DNA of 11,201 bases from DATKCJ01 sp035513275 (GCA_035513275.1 DATKCJ010000178.1:1-11201), one strand, 5' to 3'. Shown: positions 1-6,238, numbered from the stretch's first letter. Numbers and translations: made by a program. Notes: a model not told the origin generated them from the sequence alone.

Positions 1-141
1 TTTACGCTCGGCGAAGAGACGCGCGAAATCGGTCCCGGCGACACGGTCGTGATCCCCGGCGGCGTGCCGCACGGTGTGTCAACCAAGGAGGCCTGCAAAC
101 TCATCGACGTCTTTGCACCGGCGCGGACAGATTACAAGTGA
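1..141 (+). CDS. Cupin-domain protein, C-terminal fragment
   Basis: This is the last 46 codons of a gene that enters from the left edge and ends in TGA at 139-141. The visible peptide holds a typical second cupin motif: GDTVVIPGGVPHGV, with the glycine, the PxG-like turn and a histidine (about residue 24 of the fragment) that usually ligates metal. A short beta-strand tail ending in TDYK follows. Cupin beta-barrels bind a metal and serve as small dioxygenases, isomerases or regulatory sensor domains, and the fragment does not show which. A GC-rich hairpin starts 15 nt after the stop. The family call is firm, but the function is unknown because the N-terminal half lies outside the window. Confidence 0.8.
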   Translation, partial: FTLGEETREIGPGDTVVIPGGVPHGVSTKEACKLIDVFAPARTDYK

Positions 142-155
142 GGTGGTAGCTGCAG

Positions 156-173
156 CGGGCCGCTTCAGGCCCG
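156..173 (+). terminator. Hairpin after cupin gene, possible terminator
   Basis: CGGGCC (156-161) and GGCCCG (168-173) form a perfect 6-bp stem with a GCTTCA loop, 15 nt after the cupin stop codon. No T-run follows on the plus strand, so it is at best a weak or factor-dependent terminator. Confidence 0.3.
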
Positions 174-210
174 ACGCATGCCCTCCATCGCCCAAGGGCT
201 ACGGCGGGCA

Positions 211-239
211 AATTTCCTTTCCGCTTCGGAAAGGAAATT
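211..239 (-). terminator. tmRNA terminator hairpin
   Basis: AATTTCCTTTCC (211-222) and GGAAAGGAAATT (228-239) form a perfect 12-bp stem around a 5-nt loop, directly at the 3' end of the tmRNA gene on the minus strand. The last A of the encoded CCA (position 239) is the first base of the stem. The AU-rich outer stem ends in AAATTT rather than a long U-run. The position fits an intrinsic terminator or 3'-processing signal for ssrA. Confidence 0.6.
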
Positions 240-593
240 GGTGGAGGTGAGGGGAGTTGAACCCCTGTCCCTCTGGGCTTTGCGCCCCGCATCTACATGT
301 TTATCCCGGGATTAATCTCGCCGCCGCAAAGCCCCCGGACGGGCTCATGCTGCAGCCAACCGATTGATGAAGTTACGACCCGGCGGCAACCGCTACCCCG
401 CCGGGCTATACCTGCTGTCGTCGCCCCGTCCGCCTAGCAGGTGTTGGCGGCGGGACGTGGCTGCTATTTAAGCAGCCAGAGGCATCTCTTCGTAGTTGCC
501 TGTTATTTTTTTGGTGGGCGATTCACGAGGCCAACCACCATCCTCGACATGCAGCGGTGCACTCCAACCAAAGGTCGAATCCGGAACACCCCC
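239..593 (-). ncRNA. ssrA: tmRNA (transfer-messenger RNA, one-piece)
   Basis: tmRNA with SmpB rescues stalled ribosomes and tags the nascent protein for proteolysis. On the minus strand the 5' end reads GGGGGTGTTCCGGATTCGAC (from 593), the hallmark tmRNA start. The 3' end has a T-arm (AGGGG-TTCAACT-CCCCT), an acceptor strand CACCTCC and an encoded ACCA ending at 239. GGGGGTG and CACCTCC pair as a 7-bp acceptor stem with one G-U. The total length of about 355 nt is typical. The tag reading frame runs from 500 to 468 and encodes GNYEEMPLAA followed by TAA. The stop lies in the loop of a perfect hairpin (GGCTGCT/AGCAGCC), as in other tmRNAs. The resume codon is inferred to be GGC, preceded by TAACA, which resembles the E. 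coli TAGTC context. No convincing promoter was seen upstream; a weak TTGACT lies near 650. A long minus ORF crossing this region is spurious and merely ends in the tag. Confidence 0.95.
468..500 (-). other. tmRNA tag-peptide reading frame (GNYEEMPLAA)
   Basis: The minus strand reads GGC AAC TAC GAA GAG ATG CCT CTG GCT GCT TAA. It ends in LAA like nearly all proteolysis tags, but begins with Gly and has Met-Pro where many tags have Tyr-Ala. The resume codon is assigned by analogy: the base at -4 is A, and the 10-codon length is typical. The LAA end and the stop hairpin are seen directly. Confidence 0.75.
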
Positions 594-732
594 GTAAAAG
601 TGACGAGTGAAAGTGAAAGGGAACTGTGACCAATTGCGTGGTGCGCCAGTCAAAGAACGAGCCGCACAAGTTGCCACGCCGAGCCGGCTCTTGCAAGCGG
701 CGATAAGGGGTGGGGGCCTGTGCGCTTCGATC

Positions 733-853
733 CGAGGTAGCGCTCCTCTCGCCGAGAGGAGCGTTTGAGTGGGGCAGGCCTTTGACCTGCCGACGCGGGT
801 CAATAGACCCGCGCAACAACGCGCCCCTCGGAAGGATGGGCGCTCTACCTCGA
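733..853. repeat. Composite palindromic intergenic repeat, copy 1
   Basis: This gap between the tmRNA and the cysteine dioxygenase gene is packed with four consecutive stem-loops. They are CGCTCCTCTC/GAGAGGAGCG (741-763, 3-nt loop), GGCAGG/CCTGCC (773-791), CGCGGGTC/GACCCGCG (794-813, AATA loop) and GCGCCC/GGGCGC (821-843). The outer ends are inverted copies of each other: CGAGGTAGCGC at 733-743 and GCGCTCTACCTCG at 841-853. Parts recur at 9974-10073 and 11029-11088. This looks like a dispersed, non-coding, REP- or MITE-like element. It could also act as a terminator for the minus-strand cysteine dioxygenase gene, which ends at 863. No gene is seen in 594-862. Confidence 0.7.
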
Positions 854-862
854 CAGCAGGCT

Positions 863-1417
863 TCAGCCCTCTTCCTCTGGCCGGCAAATCGAGACGCCGG
901 GGGCGAAATTGCCTTCGCGCTCGCCGGTGATCGAGTATTTGCGCATCGCCTGAAGCGGCGGCGAGTAGATGTGGAGCGTCACGAGGCCTTCGCCTGGCGC
1001 CTGGAGATTTGAAACCTGATGCGTGTCGGTGTCCTGCGACGCTGCCATGTAGCCCTCGGGCAGACTCCGACTCTCGCGGGCGACCACCTGGCCGCATGCA
1101 GAAAAATCGAACACCGTCTCCGTGCAAACGCCCTGCAACACACGGAAGCAGCACGTCGAGTTGGCGTGATCGTGGATCGGGCTTCGCTGGCCGCTTTTCC
1201 AGCACACGACGAGCATCTCGTAGTGCTCGCCTGCGCAGATAAGGACGCGTTGGTAGGCTTCGTCTCTAAAGCGGATGTAGGGCTGCAAATCGTCCAGTGT
1301 GACCGGGCTCGCTCCGAGCAAGTCGCGAAGCGACTCGATCGATGCGCGCGTTTTCAAACCGTCGAGATACTCGACGAGCGATCGAAGCGGAGCGGGAGCG
1401 GAACGCGTTTCGGGCAT
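863..1417 (-). CDS. Cysteine dioxygenase (type I), cupin fold
   Basis: The family oxidises L-cysteine with O2 to cysteine sulfinic acid, using a mononuclear Fe(II) held by three histidines, in the cytoplasm. From the ATG at 1417 the protein is 184 aa, normal for bacterial members. The core motif PIHDHANSTCCFRVLQG gives His82 and His84. His133 (DTHQVSN) is the third iron ligand, Arg57 (YQRV) matches the substrate-carboxylate Arg60 of mammals, and Tyr151 (LHIYSPP) matches the catalytic Tyr157. Cys89 aligns with mammalian Cys93, which crosslinks to that tyrosine; most bacterial members have Gly there. Alternative starts are ATG at 1480 (205 aa) and TTG at 1489. None has a clear ribosome binding site; 1417 was chosen on family length. 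The gene lies 149 bp downstream of mdh on the same strand and may be read through from it. A thiol dioxygenase for another thiol cannot be excluded. Confidence 0.88.
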   Translation of the reverse strand: MPETRSAPAPLRSLVEYLDGLKTRASIESLRDLLGASPVTLDDLQPYIRFRDEAYQRVLICAGEHYEMLVVCWKSGQRSPIHDHANSTCCFRVLQGVCTETVFDFSACGQVVARESRSLPEGYMAASQDTDTHQVSNLQAPGEGLVTLHIYSPPLQAMRKYSITGEREGNFAPGVSICRPEEEG

Positions 1418-1566
1418 AACGGAAGTGAGAGCTGCGAACGACCCTGCGACTTCCCGTCTATCGCGAAATTCCCGGGGCATACAGCCCAAAACCGACGATC
1501 ATCGAGCGCAGGACAAGTTCATGGCGGTCCGACCGTCCTCGATACAGATTGTGCCGCCGCCGGGCG

Positions 1567-2568
1567 CTAACTGAGCATCTCGGCGATAAGGGAGCGTTCG
1601 TCGGACAGTTCCTTGTTCGTTGCAGCGATCTTTGCCTTCGCAAAGTCGTCCATGGGAAAGGTGGTGATTGGCTCGACCGTCCCCGGGGAAACTGTTCGCA
1701 CTGGCATGCCAGCCCAGACGTCGGGGTCGAACCCATAGGCGCCGTTCGACTTCACGGCGACAGAGTGCACTGCGCCCGGAGTCATCAGGTCGCGCACGTG
1801 GCCGACAAGCGCGTTTGCGGCTGAGGCCGCCGAGGACGCGCCGCGGGCGGCGATGATCGCCGCACCGCGCTTGCCGACGATTTCGCAGAACGGACCTTGA
1901 AGCCACTCATCGTCGCTGATGACCGTTGCAGCAGGCCTGCCGTCGATCATCGCATGGGCGAACGCAGGAAACATCGTCGGACTGTGATTCCCATAGATGA
2001 AGATGTCCTTCACCGAATCCAGATCCACCCCCGCTTTCCTGGCGAGGAGTGACTGTGCGCGGTTTTGGTCGAGCCGCACCATCGCAGTGAACCGATCGGG
2101 GGTGAGCCGCTTCGCGCGTGAGGCGGCGATCATGCAGTTGGTGTTCGCCGGGTTGCCGACGACGGCCACACGGGCGTCGTCCGCCGCCACTTCGTCGATG
2201 ACTGAGCCCTGCTCGATGAAAATGCGACCGTTGTCCTTGAGCAGGTCGGCGCGCTCCATGCCGGGGCCGCGCGGCTTCGCGCCGACGAGCAGGCACCAGT
2301 TCGCGTTTCCGAAGCCGACGCGCGGGTCGGAAGTCATCACGATCCCTTTGAGCAGGGGGAACGCGCAGTCCTCGAGTTCCATCGCGACGCCCTCGAGCGC
2401 CTTCATCGGCTTCTCGAAGGGAGCCTCGATGAGCTGTAGGATGATGGGCCGGTCCGGGCCGAACATCGCGCCTGACGCGATCCGAAACAGGAGCGAGTAG
2501 CCGATCTGGCCTGCGGCACCGGTCACCGCCACGCGAATGGGTGAATTCATGGCGTTAGGGTCTTTCAT
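1567..2568 (-). CDS. mdh: Malate dehydrogenase (NAD-dependent)
   Basis: This cytoplasmic TCA-cycle enzyme interconverts malate and oxaloacetate with NAD(H). The ORF of 333 aa matches the cytosolic-type family of about 327 aa. The N-terminal Rossmann motif TGAAGQIGYSL is at residues 16-26, and the acidic residue at the end of strand two (QLIEAP, Glu48) indicates NAD preference. The substrate loop GAKPRGPGMER supplies Arg100 and Arg106. VGNPANTN is the nicotinamide region, LDQNR (about 166-170) carries the catalytic Asp, GNHSPTMFP gives the catalytic His195, and KRGAAIIAARGASSAASAAN is typical of the C-terminal half. The second ATG (2550, 327 aa, MNSPIRVAVTG) fits the family start equally well; neither start has a good Shine-Dalgarno. 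The gene follows aroG after 76 bp on the same strand and precedes the cysteine dioxygenase gene. No damage is seen. Confidence 0.96.
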   Translation of the reverse strand: MKDPNAMNSPIRVAVTGAAGQIGYSLLFRIASGAMFGPDRPIILQLIEAPFEKPMKALEGVAMELEDCAFPLLKGIVMTSDPRVGFGNANWCLLVGAKPRGPGMERADLLKDNGRIFIEQGSVIDEVAADDARVAVVGNPANTNCMIAASRAKRLTPDRFTAMVRLDQNRAQSLLARKAGVDLDSVKDIFIYGNHSPTMFPAFAHAMIDGRPAATVISDDEWLQGPFCEIVGKRGAAIIAARGASSAASAANALVGHVRDLMTPGAVHSVAVKSNGAYGFDPDVWAGMPVRTVSPGTVEPITTFPMDDFAKAKIAATNKELSDERSLIAEMLS

Positions 2569-2644
2569 GGGGGTCGGCAGTTCTGTTTTAGCTTCGGAGC
2601 GGATGCAAAGGGAAATTGAGACGCGTGTGAAACTGACACCGCGA

Positions 2645-3739
2645 TCAACCCATCCGTTCCGCGACGGCTGCGTGAGCAGACCGGATGCAGCGCTCGGTGG
2701 TTTCCCAGTCGATGCAGCCGTCCGTGATCGAGACGCCGCGCTTCAGTCCGGCGCCACGCGGGGTGAGCGCCTGGCTGCCGCCGTGGAGATTGCTCTCGAG
2801 CATGAAGCCGACGATCGACCGGTCTCCGGCCTTGACCTGGTCGAGAACGCTCTCGAGCACAGCAGGCTGCCGCTCGGGATTCTTGCCGCTGTTGTCGTGG
2901 CTGCAGTCGATGAGCACCGCGGGCTGGATGCCTGCCGACTCCAGTTGCCGCTGCGCGGTGGCGACGCTCTCGGCGTCCATGTTTGGACCGGACGCACCGC
3001 CGCGCAGCACGATGTGGCAGTCGCGGTTGCCGCGGGTCGAGACGATCGCCGCTTCACCGCGGAGCGTGATGCCGAGGAATGTGTGCCCACCCGCGGCCGC
3101 TTTGATCGCGTTCACGGCGGAGGCGATCGAGCCGTCCGTGGAATTCTTGAACCCGAGTGGCATCGAAAGGCCCGAGGCCATCTGCCGGTGGATCTGCGAC
3201 TCGACGGTGCGCGCGCCGATCGCGGACCAGCATACGAGGTCGGCGATGTATTGCGGCGTGATCGGGTCGAGCAACTCCGTGGCGGTCGGCAGGCCGAGGT
3301 CGAGAACCTCGCCGAGGAGCTGACGCGCGATTCGCAGGCCGCGTCCGATGTCGTTGGAACCATCGAGCCCTGGATCCATGATCATTCCCTTCCAGCCGAT
3401 GGTCGTGCGTGGTTTTTCGAAATACACGCGCATCGCGACGACCAGCCGGTCCGAGACTTCGCGCGAGAGCTTCGCCAGCCGGCCGGCATATTCGAGCGCA
3501 GCTTCAGTATCGTGAATCGAACACGGCCCGACGATGCAGAGCAGTCGCGGGTCGCGGCCATGCATCACGTCCGCGATTTCGTTGCGGGCGCGAATCACGA
3601 ACTCGGATTGCGAGTCGGTCTTGGGCAGATCGCGCAGGAGCGTCTCGGGCGGGGGGAGAACGCGCGTCTCGATTACGTTGATGTCAGAGGTTCGCTCCAT
3701 GGGAGGCGCAACCTTGGAAACCCGCTGAGGTCTGGGCAA
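2645..3739 (-). CDS. aroG: 3-deoxy-7-phosphoheptulonate (DAHP) synthase, class I
   Basis: This enzyme condenses phosphoenolpyruvate with erythrose 4-phosphate, the first step of the shikimate pathway to aromatic amino acids. The protein (364 aa) follows E. coli AroG/AroF/AroH closely from end to end. Visible elements are GPCSIHD (metal ligand Cys73), MRVYFEKPRTTIGWKG (Arg104, Lys109), GARTVESQIHR (Arg177), GFKNSTDG (Lys198, PEP site), HIVLRGG, IDCSHDNSGK (metal ligand His281), MLESNL (Glu315) and SITDGCIDWE (Asp340). The TTG at 3739 was chosen because AGGAG lies 7 nt upstream (3747-3751), the best ribosome binding site in the window. The ATG at 3700 (351 aa) aligns better with the E. coli start and remains possible. 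E. coli-type enzymes are feedback-inhibited isozymes; the sequence does not tell which amino acid would inhibit this one. A terminator hairpin lies in the leader at 3802-3831. Confidence 0.96.
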   Translation of the reverse strand: MPRPQRVSKVAPPMERTSDINVIETRVLPPPETLLRDLPKTDSQSEFVIRARNEIADVMHGRDPRLLCIVGPCSIHDTEAALEYAGRLAKLSREVSDRLVVAMRVYFEKPRTTIGWKGMIMDPGLDGSNDIGRGLRIARQLLGEVLDLGLPTATELLDPITPQYIADLVCWSAIGARTVESQIHRQMASGLSMPLGFKNSTDGSIASAVNAIKAAAGGHTFLGITLRGEAAIVSTRGNRDCHIVLRGGASGPNMDAESVATAQRQLESAGIQPAVLIDCSHDNSGKNPERQPAVLESVLDQVKAGDRSIVGFMLESNLHGGSQALTPRGAGLKRGVSITDGCIDWETTERCIRSAHAAVAERMG

Positions 3740-3746
3740 ATCCCAT

Positions 3747-3751
3747 CTCCT
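3747..3751 (-). promoter_or_regulatory. Shine-Dalgarno of aroG (supports TTG start)
   Basis: The minus strand reads AGGAG, a 7-nt spacer, then TTG at 3739. It is the only strong ribosome binding site seen upstream of a gene in this window and favours the TTG over the downstream ATG at 3700. An out-of-frame ATG overlaps it but opens only a spurious short frame. Confidence 0.55.
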
Positions 3752-3793
3752 GCGACTTCGTAGCAGCGGGAAAAAAAGCTCCTGGCGAACTCG

Positions 3794-3831
3794 AAAAATA
3801 AAGGGGGCCGGCTACCCCTAACCGGCCCCCT
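3794..3831 (-). terminator. Intrinsic terminator in the aroG leader
   Basis: AGGGGGCCGG (3802-3811) and CCGGCCCCCT (3822-3831) form a perfect 10-bp stem with a 10-nt loop. On the minus strand it is followed at once by TTATTTTT (3801-3794), a classic intrinsic terminator. It lies about 55 nt upstream of the aroG start and points in the same direction, so it would stop transcription before aroG. That makes it either an attenuator or the end of a short separate RNA. The plus-strand side has only a weak T-rich tail. Confidence 0.75.
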
Positions 3832-3855
3832 ATTGCTTTCTTGGTTACCCCAAAT

Positions 3856-3872
3856 CCTCCGCTATGCGGAGG
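3856..3872 (-). other. Second leader hairpin upstream of aroG
   Basis: CCTCCGC (3856-3862) and GCGGAGG (3866-3872) form a perfect 7-bp stem with a 3-nt loop. It lies 24 nt before the terminator stem in the minus-strand direction. It may be part of a structured leader or small RNA with the terminator. The stem hides a GGAGG sequence that could otherwise resemble a ribosome binding site. Confidence 0.4.
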
Positions 3873-3891
3873 AAGTGTGATTGATGACTGC

Positions 3892-3919
3892 ACGGTATGA
3901 CTGAAGTTCCGTTGGTCAA
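3892..3919 (-). promoter_or_regulatory. Candidate promoter for aroG / leader RNA
   Basis: On the minus strand, TTGACC (3919-3914), a 16-bp spacer and TACCGT (3897-3892) resemble sigma70 boxes: -35 is good and -10 is poor. Transcription would start near 3885 and give a leader of about 145 nt that includes both hairpins. This is inference from sequence only. Confidence 0.3.
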
Positions 3920-3957
3920 TAAAAAGGTCAGAAATTTTCAAACTTCCTCTTAACCTA

Positions 3958-3986
3958 TTGCAGGAAAACAACCTGTAGGCTACTTT
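3958..3986 (+). promoter_or_regulatory. Candidate promoter of ygfZ, leaderless
   Basis: TTGCAG (3958-3963), a 17-bp spacer and TACTTT (3981-3986) resemble sigma70 -35 and -10 boxes. The predicted start site, about 7 nt after the -10, falls on or next to the ATG at 3994, and there is no Shine-Dalgarno in front of it. The mRNA may therefore be leaderless. Confidence 0.4.
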
Positions 3987-3993
3987 CGCCACA

Positions 3994-4914
3994 ATGACCG
4001 CGCCACGAGCCCTCGTTTTCCGACCGTCAGCCGTCCTCAATGCCTCTGGAGAAGACGCGTTTGCCTTCCTCCAGGGGCAGTTGAGCAACGATCTCAATCC
4101 GCGCGCCCCGGGGAGTGTGACCTACGGGCTCTTCCTTGGCGCGAAAGGGAAGGTCGATGGCGACGCGTTTGTCTTCGAGCGGGCGGAGGGAAAGTTCCTC
4201 ATCGTGAGCCCGCACTGTCAGGCGACCGATCTAAGGAAGCGGCTCGAGTCATTTGTCGTCGCGGACGACGTGACGTTCACAGACGCCACGTCCCGTTGGA
4301 CAGGCATCGCAGTCTGGGGCGCCGGATCGGAAGCATCGGCTGAGTTGCTCGGCGCGCAGCTTCCCCCGGAACGACGTTCGCATGACAGCGAAGAGATTCT
4401 CGGATTTCGCACGCACCGCTTTGGCGCGGACACGATCGAGTGGCTGTTCAGGTCGGATGAGGAGGGCGTGTTCAACGCGAGCGACAAACTCGTCGCATCC
4501 GGTTTCTCCTTGTTCACGGAAGCGGGCGCCGAACAAGAGCGGATCCTGCGCGGCGGCGTTGCGGTCCCGGCGGAACTCGGGCCCGGCGATTTGCCACAGG
4601 AGGCAGGCATCGAGGAAATCGCGGTCTCGTTCAACAAGGGCTGCTTCATCGGCCAGGAAGTCATGGCGAGGCTCAAGTCGATGGGCCGCGTTCGCCGCGG
4701 GCTCATCCGCGTGCGTGGCGAAGGCAAGCGACCGGAGATCCCCGCTCCATTGTTCGTGGGCGAGCGCAAGGTCGGGGAACTGCGTTCTGCGGCGCCACGC
4801 GAATCCGGTGGATTCGTGGGCCGCGCGATGGTGACGCTCACCGACCTGCCACCCGAGTTCACGCTGGGCAGTGCTGCCGCCGATGCGCCGAAAGTGACAA
4901 GGGACGACTCGTGA
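3994..4914 (+). CDS. ygfZ: YgfZ/GcvT-like folate-binding Fe-S cluster maintenance protein
   Basis: YgfZ proteins bind tetrahydrofolate and help assemble or repair certain Fe-S enzymes such as MiaB; they act in the cytoplasm. The 306-aa product has the family signature KGCFIGQEVMARLKSMGRVRRGL, with the key Cys217 in KGCxxGQE (residues 215-222). The N-terminal GcvT-like fold is seen in GEDAFAFLQGQLSNDL and GLFLGAKGKVDGDAFVF. A short C-terminal beta-barrel with VGEL and FVGRAMV follows. The length is close to E. coli YgfZ (326 aa). The ATG start is inferred from a promoter whose start site nearly coincides with it and from the absence of a better start. The stop overlaps the next gene's GTG by 4 nt, so the two are probably cotranscribed. 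It is distinguished from GcvT (aminomethyltransferase) by its shorter length and the KGCxxGQE motif. Confidence 0.93.
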   Translation: MTAPRALVFRPSAVLNASGEDAFAFLQGQLSNDLNPRAPGSVTYGLFLGAKGKVDGDAFVFERAEGKFLIVSPHCQATDLRKRLESFVVADDVTFTDATSRWTGIAVWGAGSEASAELLGAQLPPERRSHDSEEILGFRTHRFGADTIEWLFRSDEEGVFNASDKLVASGFSLFTEAGAEQERILRGGVAVPAELGPGDLPQEAGIEEIAVSFNKGCFIGQEVMARLKSMGRVRRGLIRVRGEGKRPEIPAPLFVGERKVGELRSAAPRESGGFVGRAMVTLTDLPPEFTLGSAAADAPKVTRDDS

Positions 4915-5174
4915 GCGCCGACGGCGAAATGGAAATGCTTGTGCGACTTTGCACCGGGCTCGGCGCGAATGAGGAGCAAGCGCGTGCGATGGCTGCGCAA
5001 CTCATGAAGCGAGCCGATCAACTCGCCGAGGAGCGGAGCATCCCGCGCGAGGAAGCGATGCGCTACCTTCTCGAAGTCGTCACGAAGGGTCGCGCCGGCG
5101 GTGTCGCCGCTGTTTACAATGCGGTCCGACCGCCAATTTCGCCGGGCGTAGTTTCAAATCCAGACGGAAGTTGA
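4911..5174 (+). CDS. Small protein of unknown function, coupled to ygfZ
   Basis: This 87-aa product is not recognised. Most of it is predicted helical and charged: residues 5-60 form amphipathic stretches rich in Ala, Glu, Arg and Met, including QARAMAAQLMKRADQLAEER. A Gly/Pro-rich tail then ends in NPDGS. No signal peptide, cysteine motif or membrane segment is visible. The start is GTG at 4911 in the overlap GTGA with the ygfZ stop, with AAGGG about 8 nt upstream. This arrangement suggests translational coupling and supports a real gene. Codon use is GC-rich at third positions like its neighbours. A role linked to ygfZ is possible but unsupported beyond the position. Confidence 0.7.
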   Translation: MSADGEMEMLVRLCTGLGANEEQARAMAAQLMKRADQLAEERSIPREEAMRYLLEVVTKGRAGGVAAVYNAVRPPISPGVVSNPDGS

Positions 5175-5210
5175 CGATCTCGATACGGTCTACTCCGGCA
5201 GAATCCTCCT

Positions 5211-5229
5211 GTCGGGCTTTATGCCCGAC
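5211..5229. terminator. Hairpin between convergent genes
   Basis: GTCGGGC (5211-5217) and GCCCGAC (5223-5229) form a perfect 7-bp stem with loop TTTAT. They lie in the 95-bp gap between the plus-strand small gene and the minus-strand prepilin peptidase gene. No T-run follows on either strand. It is a plausible weak bidirectional terminator. Confidence 0.4.
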
Positions 5230-5269
5230 TCCGTGATGAGCATCGGCCGGTTGGCGAGGGACACGACCG

Positions 5270-6193
5270 TCACTCCATCGCGATCAACGCCGCGATCGAA
5301 GCAAAGTATTCGTCCACAAACGGGCTTGCCCAGAGCAGGTAGATCACCGCGCCGCCGGCGAGCATCGGGCCAAAGGGGATCGGGACACCGAGTCCAGGCT
5401 CGTCGGGCAAGGTCTCGCCGTCCTGCGTAGTTTCGGGCGCAGGCTTCGACCCTTTGCCGCGGAGTCGGACAACGATCATCCACACGCCGAACGCCACGAT
5501 CCCGAGCACTGCGCCGCCGAAGATTGAGAACACCGCGCCTTTCCAGCCGCAGAACGCGCCGATCGATCCCATCAGTTTCACATCGCCGAAACCCATCGCC
5601 TCCTTCTTGAGGACGATCTCTGCGAGCAGCGCGATCCAGAGCACAACCGCGCTGCCGATAAGCAGCCCGGTGAGGCCGGTCGTCGCGGACTTCAAGCTCG
5701 CGAGCATGAAGATCTCATTCGCCTCGCCGTGCAGCGCAGGCACCGCCGCCGAGAGGATCACACCTGCGACCGCGCCGCCGATGCTGAACCGGTCGGGGAT
5801 GATCATGTGATCGAAGTCGACGAAGGTCGCGCAGATGAGCGTCGCGAAGAAGAACATGATCACGCACGCCTTCGCCGGTTCGAAACTCGTCCACGCGCCG
5901 AGGAAGAGCAGGGCAGTGAGCAGCTCGACCGCAGGATAGCGGACGCCATACGAGCGCCCGCAGCAGCGAGCCTTTCCGCGCAGGATCAGCCAACTGAACA
6001 TCGGAATGTTGTCGAACCACGCGATCGGTTTGCCGCATGCGCAACGCGACCCAGGGTGCACGACCGACTCGCCCTTCGGAATTCGATAGATGCAAACGTT
6101 CAGGAAACTGCCGACGATCGCACCGAACGCGAACGACGCGACGCCGAAGAACCAAGGGAACGCCTCGTTGAATGCGGAGAGCTCGAACGCCAT
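5270..6193 (-). CDS. pilD: Type IV prepilin leader peptidase (A24 family)
   Basis: This inner-membrane aspartic protease cleaves the leader of type IV prepilins or type II secretion pseudopilins and may N-methylate the new N-terminus. The 307-aa protein shows the N-terminal membrane segment with GSFLNVCIYRIP (28-39). A cytoplasmic cysteine loop follows (Cys51, Cys53, Cys77, Cys78) with FDNIPMFSWLILRG and YPAVELLTALLF. The catalytic motifs are FVDFDHMIIPD (124-134) and MGFGDVKLMGSIGAFCGWKG, with the conserved Asp204. Several more hydrophobic segments follow. The zinc-loop cysteines are spaced CxC and CC rather than the classic CxxC and CxxC. A hydrophilic insert (about 245-268) precedes the last segment. 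It lies 45 bp downstream of aroE on the same strand, as do pilD and aroE in some other bacteria. No pilus genes are visible, so its substrates are unknown. Confidence 0.93.
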   Translation of the reverse strand: MAFELSAFNEAFPWFFGVASFAFGAIVGSFLNVCIYRIPKGESVVHPGSRCACGKPIAWFDNIPMFSWLILRGKARCCGRSYGVRYPAVELLTALLFLGAWTSFEPAKACVIMFFFATLICATFVDFDHMIIPDRFSIGGAVAGVILSAAVPALHGEANEIFMLASLKSATTGLTGLLIGSAVVLWIALLAEIVLKKEAMGFGDVKLMGSIGAFCGWKGAVFSIFGGAVLGIVAFGVWMIVVRLRGKGSKPAPETTQDGETLPDEPGLGVPIPFGPMLAGGAVIYLLWASPFVDEYFASIAALIAME

Positions 6194-6238
6194 CGCAGAG
6201 GGTCTATCCGACGGCGGACGGTTGGCGACGATGAAAAC

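Noticed and set aside
733..853. Clustered stem-loops that might suggest a CRISPR array or a structured RNA.
   Set aside because: There are no regularly spaced identical repeats with unique spacers. The modules are each palindromic and recur elsewhere in the window as dispersed repeats.
468..1205. Long minus-strand open frame of 245 codons ending in the tmRNA tag.
   Set aside because: It runs through the tmRNA gene, the repeat region and the cysteine dioxygenase gene in another frame. Only its last codons are real, as the tmRNA tag.
2537..3763. Plus-strand open frame of 408 codons opposite aroG.
   Set aside because: It is antisense to a clearly functional, full-length DAHP synthase. The composition is that of a high-GC shadow frame and no family resemblance is seen.
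3684..4097. Minus-strand frame of 137 codons across the aroG-ygfZ divergent region.
   Set aside because: It has no recognisable domain, crosses the terminator and promoters, and overlaps the starts of two solid genes.
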